The position numbers and the translations under genes were made by a program. A stretch of 64,000 bases of DNA from Lachnospiraceae bacterium AD3010 (GTDB lineage: Bacteria; Bacillota; Clostridia; Lachnospirales; Lachnospiraceae). The notes below the pieces were generated by a model. The model worked only from the letters and a program-made list of their open reading frames with translations, was not told the DNA's origin and made no database searches. The DNA lies in contig JHWU01000008.1 in NCBI GenBank assembly GCA_000622025.1, positions 1 to 64,000 of the forward strand, given 5' to 3'. Of the stretch, positions 45,396 through 53,923 are shown piece by piece (the stretch's first letter is position 1; each line of letters begins with the position of its first letter).

Positions 45396-46940
45396 ATGTT
45401 TGTTCTGACGTTATTACTTATTATACTTGCAGGGGACGGGACTGAATATTTCCTGAAACCTGTATTTTCAAAGCCTGAGGTGTTTTATCTTATTTCAGGG
45501 CTTGTACCCTTTTTTTTCCTGATCCTTTTATTTTGCTTAAGCGGCAGAACGTTTAGTGCGTCCCTTAAGGAAACGGTGCATAAACATACAGGGATCATCA
45601 TAGCCCTTCTTTCCCTTATACTCTTTATTATAGAGGCGCTTTATTCTGTTTCTGCTTTCTTTTATTCCGACTGGGATCCTGCTGGAGTTTTGGACTGTGT
45701 ATATAAGCTTCTGCGGGGTAGAAGCGGAGAGATAAGCCTTGACTATTTTTCCGCACACCCGAATAACCTGATGCTTGTTTGCATTTATCTATCCATACTT
45801 AAGATCGCCTCGCTATTCGGGACGGAATCGGTTTTAAGCCTCGTTATCTTCCAGAGCATGCTTTTTACCCTTGGGGGTGTGCTGTTCTTCTATATTGTAA
45901 AGGATCTTTTGTCAGTAAAGGCAGCCTTCCTTTCCTGGCTAATCTATGCAGTTTGGATAGGATTTAACCCGTATCTTCTTATAACCTATTCGGATGCGGC
46001 GGGGCTTATCTTTCCGCTGATCCTTTTAAGGCTCTTTCAGCTTATATTTAAAATGGATAAGGATAAGACCGGGATATTTCCCGTTTTTCTCACAGGCTTT
46101 ACCGCGGCAGCCGCTTATGCGGTAAAACCCCAGACCGTTTTAGTTTTTATTGCAGGCATTATTGTGATGTTATTTATCACGTTCTTTAGAAGGGATCTTA
46201 AACTCCTCTGTAAACCACTTGCGGCTTTTACCGTTTTTTTTGCTGCTTCTTTTGCGATAACGACCTTTATTTACCCTTCGCTTGGATTAAAGCTTGACAG
46301 GGATAAAAGCTTCGGCTTTTCACATTACCTTATGATGGGGTTAAATCCGGAAACTGACGGAGTATATTCAAATGAAGATACAGAGTTTACAAATTCTATT
46401 TCAGATCCGGTTAAAAGAAGAGATGAAAATCTTAGGGTTGCTGCAGAAAGGTTAGAAGCCTATGGATTTACCGGGCTTCTCGGCCACTTAAAGAGAAAAG
46501 AGCTGATTAATTTTTCCGACGGAAGCTTTTCCTGGGGAATAGACGGAAACTTCTTTGCAGGGCCGGTTCTCGGGGATATGCCTGCAGTAAAGGAGGACAG
46601 TCCTTTAAGAGGGCTTATCCATTCTTTTATAATTGCGGGAGAAAGGCATTATGACAGCTTCAGGGAGATCCTGCAAGTTTTCTGGCTGACGGTACTGTTC
46701 TTCACTGCTGCCGGAGAAATATTTGCATTAAAAAAGCTTATCGGGAATGGTTTTGAAGGAAATCCTGCATTTTATACGACAGCGGTTTTGTTTCTTTCTT
46801 TATACGCTCTTACAGTATTTGAGCTTATATTCGAGGCAAAGGCCAGATATCTGTTTACATATCTGCCGCTTTTCCTGCTGGCAGGAGTGTACGGAGCATA
46901 CGGGATATACCGCTCACTACGGCATTACTTGAAGCGGTAA
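45396..46940 (+). CDS. GT-C type membrane glycosyltransferase-like protein
   Basis: This encodes 514 residues, ATG behind AAGGTG. About twelve hydrophobic helices. An acidic motif in the first outer loop (FFYSDWDPAG near 90) fits the catalytic loop of GT-C enzymes that use lipid-linked sugars, and VYSNEDTEF lies in a later loop. It may add sugars to wall polymers or proteins at the outer face. The last 86 bp overlap the convergent acyltransferase gene. The exact family is not certain. Confidence 0.65.
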   Translation: MFVLTLLLIILAGDGTEYFLKPVFSKPEVFYLISGLVPFFFLILLFCLSGRTFSASLKETVHKHTGIIIALLSLILFIIEALYSVSAFFYSDWDPAGVLDCVYKLLRGRSGEISLDYFSAHPNNLMLVCIYLSILKIASLFGTESVLSLVIFQSMLFTLGGVLFFYIVKDLLSVKAAFLSWLIYAVWIGFNPYLLITYSDAAGLIFPLILLRLFQLIFKMDKDKTGIFPVFLTGFTAAAAYAVKPQTVLVFIAGIIVMLFITFFRRDLKLLCKPLAAFTVFFAASFAITTFIYPSLGLKLDRDKSFGFSHYLMMGLNPETDGVYSNEDTEFTNSISDPVKRRDENLRVAAERLEAYGFTGLLGHLKRKELINFSDGSFSWGIDGNFFAGPVLGDMPAVKEDSPLRGLIHSFIIAGERHYDSFREILQVFWLTVLFFTAAGEIFALKKLIGNGFEGNPAFYTTAVLFLSLYALTVFELIFEAKARYLFTYLPLFLLAGVYGAYGIYRSLRHYLKR

Positions 46941-47994
46941 GTAAAGCTCCGAGAAGGAGGATCAGCGTGAAGACCGGTATGAAGAATATGATCGAAGTAA
47001 GCCAGGAGAAGATAAAGCCCTTTACGATCCACATCACCCCGTACAGCGTCACATGATGCACGAGGAAGATTCCGTAGGAATATTTACTGATAATAGACAA
47101 TACCCTTTTTACCGGGACCAAAGATATCATAAAGGGTGAAAGAAGGGTTAAGAGCATATACACAAGAACCGCAAGTATGGTACAGCTTTCCTGCTTATTA
47201 AAGGGGAGGTGGAACAGGAAAAACGGTGCGATAAGCAGAACCAGTACAAGAGAGAGTATCAGGGATGCCTTTTTATCCAGCTTTTTAATAAAGGGCAGGA
47301 AACAGCTGACAAGGATAAAGCCCGCCCAGAAATTCATAATGCAGGTCCAGAGGCACATATTATCGCTTATCACAATGTGGCTGTTATAGTACTTTATCAG
47401 AACGATAAAAATATTCGTATCCGGAGCACTGGAAAAATAATGGCGCCGGAGATTAAAAAGGAAAATGAAAACGATTATGGCGGTTGACGGGATCTTACAT
47501 TTATTCCAAAGGAACAGAAGAAGAGGATAAAGTAAATAAAGAAGTATTATCGCGCCGAGAAACCATTCGCCCAGATTGTAGTAATTCATTCCGAGATGAA
47601 GGAAGTAGCCGTCCATTCCGATAAAGGACAGAAGGAAAAGCTTTCTCGGGCCTCCCCAGAACCAGGATCCCACTCTCAGCGAATTTATCACATACATAAT
47701 GATCCAGGCGATATAGAAGGCCGGAAAGATGGAAAGCCATCTTTTCTTATAGAAAAGGAGCACTTCCTTAAAGGAATTGAAGCTTTTATGATTATACAGA
47801 AGTGCAGCGCCGCTCAGCATAAAGAAGATATCCACAAAAATGCCGCCCATATCCCCGTTTTTGAATCCCAGGAATTCAGGACCGCTTTCCCTTATACCAT
47901 ATTCATAAAAGGTATAGCTGTAGTGGCTTAAGACGATCGCAAAGGCGCTTATTGCACGTATGACATCAAAGCTTGATTCGTACGGTTTTTTCAT
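46855..47994 (-). CDS. Acyltransferase-3 family membrane protein (OafA-like)
   Basis: The ATG at 47994 gives 379 residues. The N-terminal FDVIRAISAFAIVLSHYSY contains the conserved Arg and His of acyltransferase-3 proteins, and FFMLSGAALLY follows; about ten membrane helices. Such proteins O-acylate glycans, often acetylating surface polysaccharide. The 3' end overlaps the convergent GT-C gene by 86 bp. No ribosome site precedes the ATG and a promoter lies right in front (48004-48032), so the mRNA is probably almost leaderless. Confidence 0.8.
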   Translation of the reverse strand: MKKPYESSFDVIRAISAFAIVLSHYSYTFYEYGIRESGPEFLGFKNGDMGGIFVDIFFMLSGAALLYNHKSFNSFKEVLLFYKKRWLSIFPAFYIAWIIMYVINSLRVGSWFWGGPRKLFLLSFIGMDGYFLHLGMNYYNLGEWFLGAIILLYLLYPLLLFLWNKCKIPSTAIIVFIFLFNLRRHYFSSAPDTNIFIVLIKYYNSHIVISDNMCLWTCIMNFWAGFILVSCFLPFIKKLDKKASLILSLVLVLLIAPFFLFHLPFNKQESCTILAVLVYMLLTLLSPFMISLVPVKRVLSIISKYSYGIFLVHHVTLYGVMWIVKGFIFSWLTSIIFFIPVFTLILLLGALLTASSNAVVSGISRMLRTLLPAGKAADM

Positions 47995-48003
47995 AGCACA
48001 CTG

Positions 48004-48032
48004 ATTGTACAATTATCCGGGGATTATTACAA
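48004..48032 (-). promoter_or_regulatory. Promoter of acyltransferase gene
   Basis: On the minus strand TTGTAA (48032-48027), 17-base spacer, TACAAT (48009-48004). Transcription is expected near 47997, about 3 bases before the ATG. Confidence 0.5.
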
Positions 48033-48060
48033 CCGAAAAAGTACTTGTGTTTTTTTTGTC

Positions 48061-48163
48061 AATCGCTTACAATGATATTTGCGTATTGGAACGGAGAGTC
48101 ACTTCTCCGGTTACAACCGGGATATTTCCGGGATTATATTTATAAGATCAGGAGGATTTAATA
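48061..48163 (+). promoter_or_regulatory. Promoter and leader of gap
   Basis: TACAAT (48068-48073) with TTGTGT 17 bases upstream. The leader contains two small hairpins (GGAGAGTCACTTCTCC and CCGGTTACAACCGG near 48091-48121), then AGGAGG before the ATG. The hairpins could stabilise this highly expressed message. Confidence 0.5.
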
Positions 48164-49192
48164 ATGGCAGTAAGAGTTGCAATCAATGGATTCGGACGTA
48201 TCGGTCGTCTTGCATTCAGGCAGATGTTCCAGGCTGAGGGTTATGAGGTAGTCGCAATTAACGACCTTACATCTCCCAAGATGCTTGCACATCTCTTAAA
48301 GTATGACACATCACAGGGACGCTATGTTGATTTCGGTAAGGAAGATGAGGTTACGGCTGATGATGAGGCCGGAACGATCACCGTTAAGGGACAGACCATC
48401 AAGATCTACAAGGAGCCCGATGCAAATAACTGCCCTTGGGGTGAGATAAACGTAGATGTTGTTCTTGAGTGCTCAGGCTTCTATACATCTAAGGAGAAGG
48501 CTCAGGCTCATATCAACGCCGGAGCAAAGAAGGTTGTTATTTCCGCACCTGCCGGAAATGATCTTCCTACCATTGTTTACAACGTTAACCACAAGACACT
48601 TACAAAGGATGACAAGATCATATCTGCTGCATCCTGTACAACAAACTGCCTTGCTCCTATGGCTAAGGCTCTTAATGACCTCGCTCCCATCGAGTCAGGT
48701 ATCATGTGCACGATCCACGCTTACACAGGTGACCAGATGATCCTTGACGGTCCTCAGAGGAAGGGTGATTTAAGAAGATCCCGTGCAGGTGCCTGCAACA
48801 TCGTTCCCAACAGCACAGGTGCTGCAAAGGCTATCGGCCTTGTTATTCCTGAGCTTAACGGAAAGCTCATCGGAGCTGCACAGAGAGTTCCCACCCCTAC
48901 AGGTTCAACCACACTTCTTTTCGCAGTTGTTGACAAGGAAGTATCAAAGGATGATATCAACAAGGCTATGAAGGCTGCTGCTACAGAGTCCTTCGGATAT
49001 ACTGAGGAGCAGATCGTATCCAGCGACGTTATCGGAATGAGATTCGGTTCACTCTTTGATGCAACACAGACCATGGTAAGCCCTCTTGACGGCGGCAAGA
49101 CCCAGGTTGAGGTTGTTTCATGGTATGATAACGAGAACTCATACACATCACAGATGGTTCGTACCATCAAGTATTTCGCTGAGCTCGGATGA
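48164..49192 (+). CDS. gap: Glyceraldehyde-3-phosphate dehydrogenase
   Basis: This encodes 342 residues, AGGAGG 8 bases upstream. N-terminal NAD-binding [15 protein letters not shown], catalytic Cys158 in [10 protein letters not shown], and the C-terminal [14 protein letters not shown]. It converts glyceraldehyde-3-phosphate to 1,3-bisphosphoglycerate with NAD in glycolysis. Codon use is strongly biased, as for abundant proteins. It is followed by its own terminator, then pgk. Confidence 0.97.
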   Translation: MAVRVAINGFGRIGRLAFRQMFQAEGYEVVAINDLTSPKMLAHLLKYDTSQGRYVDFGKEDEVTADDEAGTITVKGQTIKIYKEPDANNCPWGEINVDVVLECSGFYTSKEKAQAHINAGAKKVVISAPAGNDLPTIVYNVNHKTLTKDDKIISAASCTTNCLAPMAKALNDLAPIESGIMCTIHAYTGDQMILDGPQRKGDLRRSRAGACNIVPNSTGAAKAIGLVIPELNGKLIGAAQRVPTPTGSTTLLFAVVDKEVSKDDINKAMKAAATESFGYTEEQIVSSDVIGMRFGSLFDATQTMVSPLDGGKTQVEVVSWYDNENSYTSQMVRTIKYFAELG

Positions 49193-49211
49193 TAAAGCTT
49201 TTTGACATTAT

Positions 49212-49251
49212 GCGGTCCGGTCCGGTATGTATCGGATCCGGACCGCTTTTT
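49212..49251 (+). terminator. Intrinsic terminator between gap and pgk
   Basis: GCGGTCCGG (49212-49220) pairs with CCGGACCGC (49238-49246), then five T. Confidence 0.9.
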
Positions 49252-49305
49252 GATCCTTCCGTTTTGATCCGAAGGATTAATAAAAATACAAAGGAGAACT
49301 GAATA

Positions 49306-50544
49306 ATGGCTTTAAATAAAAAGACTGTTGACGATTTCAATGCAAAGGGCAGAAGAGTTCTGGTTCGCTGCGATTTTAACGTACCCCTTAAGGGAGGTGA
49401 GATCACCGATGAAACCAGGATCAATGCTGCTCTTCCTACCATCAAGAAGCTTGCGGGAGACGGAGCTAAGGTTATCCTCTGCTCACATCTCGGTAAGGTG
49501 AAGACTGCTGATGACAAGGACGGAAAGTCCTTAGCACCCGTTGCAAAGAAACTTTCCGAGAAGCTTGGAAAGGATGTTAAGTTTATCGACGACGATAACG
49601 TTACCGGAGCAAAAGCTACCGATGCAGTTAACGCGATGAACGAGGGAGACGTTATCCTTCTTCAGAACACCAGATTCCGTCTGGAAGAGGAGACCAAGCC
49701 CGAGAAGGCCGGAGAAAAGTTCGCGGAAGAGCTTTCTCAGCTTGCCGATGACTATGTATGTGACGCCTTTGGCTCTGCCCACAGGGCGCATGCATCTGTT
49801 GCAGTTGTTACCAAGTATATCTCAAAGAAGGGCGGCACCAACGCAGTCGGTTACCTTATGGAAAAGGAAATCAAATTCCTTGGAAATGCGGTTGAGACCC
49901 CTGTTCGTCCCTTCGTTGCGATCCTTGGCGGCGCCAAGGTTGCTGATAAGCTGGCAGTTATCGATAACCTCCTTAATAAATGCGATACGCTCATTATCGG
50001 CGGCGGAATGGCCTATACTTTTGTAAAGGCTCAGGGCGGCAAGGTCGGCAAGTCTCTTGTTGACGACACCAAGCTTGATTACTGCAAGGAGATGATGGAT
50101 AAGGCAGAGAAGCTTGGAAAGAAGCTGCTTCTTCCCATTGATACAGTTGCTGCAGATTCCTTCCCCGATCCTATTGACGATCCTAACCTTCAGACCGTCA
50201 TTGTTAATACAGATTCTATTCCTGATGACAAGGAAGGACTGGATATCGGACCCGAGACCAGAAAGATCTATGCCGATGCTGTTAAGTCTGCAAAGACCGT
50301 TGTATGGAACGGACCTATGGGCGTTTCCGAGAACCCTGTTCTGGCAGCCGGTACCGTCGCTGTTGCAGAGGCTCTTGCGGCTACCGATGCCACTACCATT
50401 ATCGGAGGCGGCGATTCAGCTGCTGCGGTAAATAACCTTGGCTTCGGTGACAAGATGACCCATATTTCCACAGGCGGCGGCGCTTCGCTTGAGTTCCTTG
50501 AGGGCAAGGAGCTTCCGGGCGTTATTTCCGCAGACGACAAATAA
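49306..50544 (+). CDS. pgk: Phosphoglycerate kinase
   Basis: This encodes 412 residues, ATG behind AAAGGAGAA. Family motifs: [33 protein letters not shown], the glycine-rich [14 protein letters not shown], and the C-terminal GGGDSAAAV. It transfers phosphate from 1,3-bisphosphoglycerate to ADP. It sits in the usual gap-pgk-tpiA order, but with a 500-bp repeat-filled gap before tpiA. Confidence 0.97.
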   Translation: MALNKKTVDDFNAKGRRVLVRCDFNVPLKGGEITDETRINAALPTIKKLAGDGAKVILCSHLGKVKTADDKDGKSLAPVAKKLSEKLGKDVKFIDDDNVTGAKATDAVNAMNEGDVILLQNTRFRLEEETKPEKAGEKFAEELSQLADDYVCDAFGSAHRAHASVAVVTKYISKKGGTNAVGYLMEKEIKFLGNAVETPVRPFVAILGGAKVADKLAVIDNLLNKCDTLIIGGGMAYTFVKAQGGKVGKSLVDDTKLDYCKEMMDKAEKLGKKLLLPIDTVAADSFPDPIDDPNLQTVIVNTDSIPDDKEGLDIGPETRKIYADAVKSAKTVVWNGPMGVSENPVLAAGTVAVAEALAATDATTIIGGGDSAAAVNNLGFGDKMTHISTGGGASLEFLEGKELPGVISADDK

Positions 50545-50589
50545 AACGATTTATGTATTGATTGTTTTCGACAGGGCCTCGCGGAAGTC

Positions 50590-50812
50590 AGTATTTACTC
50601 ACGGCTTTGACAATCGGTCTTCGTGTGAGTAGTTATTCCCAAACGGCTCAGCAAGTTCTAAATTCGTCGTTCGTCCTGTGACAGGCGCCGCTATAGAAGC
50701 GGGCGGCGCCACAGGACTCCGACTCATTAAGAACTTCTGGCTAATTGTTTGGGAACAACTACGTCACACTTCGACCGTTTGATATCAGCAACAACGGAGT
50801 ACAAAATACAAT
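50590..50812. repeat. Large palindromic element 1 between pgk and tpiA
   Basis: An imperfect long hairpin. Outer arms (GTAGTTATTCCCAAAC near 50629 and GTTTGGGAACAACTAC near 50747) pair, then GGCTCAGCAAGTTCTA with AAGAACTTCTGGCT, then CGTCCTGTG with CACAGGACT, closing on a GC-rich core at 50684-50710. The core is the exact 27-bp reverse complement of the core of element 2. No coding frame is supported. Confidence 0.8.
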
Positions 50813-50814
50813 AT

Positions 50815-50980
50815 GCAGCCTTCGCTGAAACAATGTATTTCTGAACAATTAGCCAGCGGTTCTTGACGAGAACGAGCACTGTGGCGCCGCCCGCTTCTAT
50901 AGCGGCGCCTGCTACAGTGCGAAGTTCAAGTCCTAGAACCGTCTGAGCCGTTCAGAAATACAGGGGTTCAGCGGAGGCGG
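50815..50980. repeat. Large palindromic element 2 between pgk and tpiA
   Basis: Outer arms TTCGCTGAA plus TGTATTTCTGAAC (near 50821) pair with GTTCAGAAATACA plus TTCAGCGGA (near 50950). Inner arms AGCCAGCGGTTCTTG and TAGAACCGTCTGAGCC follow, closing on a core at 50883-50909. It lies back to back with element 1, in opposite orientation. It ends about 65 bp before tpiA. Confidence 0.8.
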
Positions 50981-51046
50981 AAAATTAAGAAGACCTCACG
51001 TGAAAACGGAGGCGGATTAAATTAATAAAGGTAAAGGAGAATAAAA

Positions 51047-51793
51047 ATGGCCAGAAGAAGAATAATCGCCGGCAACTGGAAGATGAACAAGACACCCAGT
51101 GAGGCAGTGGAGCTTTGCAATACCTTGAAGGATCTTGTGAAGAATGATGCAGTTGATGTTGTTTACTGTGTACCTGCTATTGATATAGTACCGGTAGCAG
51201 AAGCAGTAAAGGGAAGCAATGTGCATGTTGGAGCAGAGAACTTCTATATTGAGGACAAGGGTGCTTTTACAGGTGAGATATCGGCTCCCATGCTTAAGGA
51301 TGCAGGAGTTGAGTATATTATAATCGGACATTCGGAGAGAAGGGATATTTTCGGTGAAAATGATGTGCTTATAAATGCAAAGGTAAAGAAGGCATTTGCA
51401 GCAGGTTTAAATCCCATTCTCTGCTGCGGAGAGTCTCTTTCACTCCGTAAGGCCGGGACATATAAGGAGTGGATCGCACGTCAGATCAAGTGGGATCTTG
51501 ACGGTGTAAGTGCAGATCAGGTAAAGAAGCTTGTTATTGCTTATGAGCCTATCTGGGCAATAGGTACTGGCGAGACTGCAACCGCAGATCAGGCAGAAGA
51601 GGTCTGCAAGATGATAAGAGAGCAGATCGCTGAGATGTATGATGCTGCAACTGCAGAAGAAGTACGTATACAGTATGGTGGATCCATGAATGCAGGAAAT
51701 GCAGCTGAGCTCTTAAGTAAGGACAATATCGACGGCGGACTTATCGGAGGCGCTTCACTTAAGGAAGACTTCGGAAAGATCGTTAACGCATAA
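51047..51793 (+). CDS. tpiA: Triosephosphate isomerase
   Basis: This encodes 248 residues behind AAAGGAG. Active-site residues are visible: Asn10 and Lys12 in GNWKMN, His95 in IGHSERRD, and Glu167 in [11 protein letters not shown]. It interconverts dihydroxyacetone phosphate and glyceraldehyde-3-phosphate. It forms the last step of the gap-pgk-tpiA cluster. Confidence 0.97.
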   Translation: MARRRIIAGNWKMNKTPSEAVELCNTLKDLVKNDAVDVVYCVPAIDIVPVAEAVKGSNVHVGAENFYIEDKGAFTGEISAPMLKDAGVEYIIIGHSERRDIFGENDVLINAKVKKAFAAGLNPILCCGESLSLRKAGTYKEWIARQIKWDLDGVSADQVKKLVIAYEPIWAIGTGETATADQAEEVCKMIREQIAEMYDAATAEEVRIQYGGSMNAGNAAELLSKDNIDGGLIGGASLKEDFGKIVNA

Positions 51794-51881
51794 TATACAG
51801 ATTTTTTGATCTTGGCGGAGCGGCGGTCATACGTCGTTTCGCCTGGCTGGTCATCTAAATTCTTTCAGGAGGATTTTTTGT

Positions 51882-53918
51882 ATGGGTAAGGAAAATAGTG
51901 CCGGTAAAAAGGGATCCGGAGGTGTTTCATTTAGTGACAGTATAAAGACCAAGCTCTTGCTGGTTATGGTTCTGCTTACAGCAGTTCCGCTTATTATCTC
52001 AAGTATAGTGAGCTACAATACCGCCAAGGCAAAGGCTATCGCAGATGCCCAGGACTCCCTTGAATGGCAGGCCTGGTATCTTGAGGATAATTTCTCGAAG
52101 ATAATCGAGACCAATATGGCGGCTATGAAGACTCTCGCTGAGGCTCCGAGTACCATCGCGTTTATGAATGATCCGTCAGGCGGAACGGTACCCGTAGAGA
52201 ATATGTTGGCACAGCTTCACGGTGTGGATAATTTCCTGGCAGACGGCAACGGAACCTGTATTACCGGCGCTGATGGTATGCAGATCCTCCGTTCAAAGGG
52301 AGACTGCGTAGATGTGTCCGAAAGAGAATACTTTAAGCAGGCTATGTCCGGCCAGATGTATGTGTCTGACCTTATCGTAAGCAAATCTACCGGGAAGAGG
52401 CAGATAACCATTGCAGTTCCTGTATACGCCGAAGGGTCTGATACAGAGACCATCGGTATAGTACAGAGAAACTATGAGCTTTCGGATCTCCATGACTTCC
52501 TTGCATCGGAATCCGGTGATGCATTTGTTGCTGACAGAAACGGTGATCTTCTCGCCCACGCGCAGTATGAATACGGCGAGGGAGCTCATGAGGAAGAATC
52601 AAGGGCAACCAGCGAATTTATGGTATCCGGTAAGGAGGAAGGCTTCTATACAGCTGATACAGGAAAGGGCTACAGCGCTTATATCGCTTATGTTATAGAG
52701 CCGAAGACACATTTTGCTGTAGTTACCGCCAATAATTCAAAAACGGTACTGGAATCTGCTACACGTTCTGCCATAATTACCGTAATAGTAGGCATCATTA
52801 TGCTGATAATCGCCATAATCATCTCGATCTTTATGGCAGGCAGCTTTACTGCTCCCATTACAGCTATCAGTGCATCCCTTGATGATCTGTCCGACGGACG
52901 GTTCACCAAGGTAAAGAAATTCGGAGGAAGAAAGGACGAATTCGGGCTGATTTCCAGATCTACAAATGATGTTATCGACAAGCTTTCCGAGATCGTAGCA
53001 CATATTAAGGAATCAGCCGCGGGAGTCGGGCAGTCCTCTGAAGGTCTTTCTGAGATGGCAAATCAGATCTCATTAACCACTGAGGATGTTTCAAATGCCG
53101 TTCAGCAGATCGCCAGCGGTGCGACCCAGCAGGCGGATGAGATCCAGTCTGCATCAGAGAATGTGGGAAGGATCGGTGATGCTGTACAGGACGTTAAGGG
53201 TTCTTCGGGAAATCTGCAGGAGCTTGCCGGGAAGATGAAGGTTGCTTCGGAGGTTTCCGGAAAGTCTCTTGAAGCACTGCAGAATTCATCCAGCGAGATG
53301 ACCTCAAAGATTGACAATATTACCAGTGCCATCGAGGCTACACAAAATGCAGTTTCCAATATTAATGACAAGGTTGAAGGAATTTCATCCATAGCGAGCC
53401 AGACCAACCTCCTTTCCCTCAATGCTTCCATAGAGGCTGCAAGGGCAGGGGAAGCCGGAAGAGGCTTTGCTGTTGTTGCAGAGGAAATCGGAAAGCTTGC
53501 TGATGATTCCAGGATAATGGCTGAAGAGATCCGGAAGGAAATGGATGTACTCCTTCAGCAGTCAAGTGCAGCTGTCGGGGTTGCAGACGAAGTCCGTGAG
53601 GGTAATATGGAACAGCAGACTGCTCTCGGTGAGACAATTGAATCCATCAATGGAATGATCACGGATATTAATGACACTGTTGGCGGAGTTCAGCAGATAT
53701 CCGAAGGCGCTGAGACCTGTGATAATTCAAAGAATACGGTTGTAGATGCCATGAGTGCTCTTTCTGCGATATCGGAACAAAATGCGGCATCGAGTCAGGA
53801 GACCGGAGCCTCCATGGAGGAGCTTTCTGCCACGGTTACCACTCTTGCGGGAGAGGCAAACGGTCTGAAGGACATCGCAAAGCAGCTTAATGACGAAATG
53901 GCATTCTTTAAGAATTAG
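51882..53918 (+). CDS. Methyl-accepting chemotaxis protein (Cache sensor)
   Basis: This encodes 678 residues behind AGGAGG. One helix near 25-45, an extracellular Cache-type sensor (about 50-285), a second helix (about 295-320), HAMP, and a long cytoplasmic coiled coil with the conserved tip [20 protein letters not shown] and [17 protein letters not shown]. It detects an external ligand and controls the CheA kinase. The gene is 6 bp from a GGDEF-EAL gene, so motility and cyclic-di-GMP control are probably co-expressed. Confidence 0.95.
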   Translation: MGKENSAGKKGSGGVSFSDSIKTKLLLVMVLLTAVPLIISSIVSYNTAKAKAIADAQDSLEWQAWYLEDNFSKIIETNMAAMKTLAEAPSTIAFMNDPSGGTVPVENMLAQLHGVDNFLADGNGTCITGADGMQILRSKGDCVDVSEREYFKQAMSGQMYVSDLIVSKSTGKRQITIAVPVYAEGSDTETIGIVQRNYELSDLHDFLASESGDAFVADRNGDLLAHAQYEYGEGAHEEESRATSEFMVSGKEEGFYTADTGKGYSAYIAYVIEPKTHFAVVTANNSKTVLESATRSAIITVIVGIIMLIIAIIISIFMAGSFTAPITAISASLDDLSDGRFTKVKKFGGRKDEFGLISRSTNDVIDKLSEIVAHIKESAAGVGQSSEGLSEMANQISLTTEDVSNAVQQIASGATQQADEIQSASENVGRIGDAVQDVKGSSGNLQELAGKMKVASEVSGKSLEALQNSSSEMTSKIDNITSAIEATQNAVSNINDKVEGISSIASQTNLLSLNASIEAARAGEAGRGFAVVAEEIGKLADDSRIMAEEIRKEMDVLLQQSSAAVGVADEVREGNMEQQTALGETIESINGMITDINDTVGGVQQISEGAETCDNSKNTVVDAMSALSAISEQNAASSQETGASMEELSATVTTLAGEANGLKDIAKQLNDEMAFFKN

Positions 53919-53923
53919 GAGCT

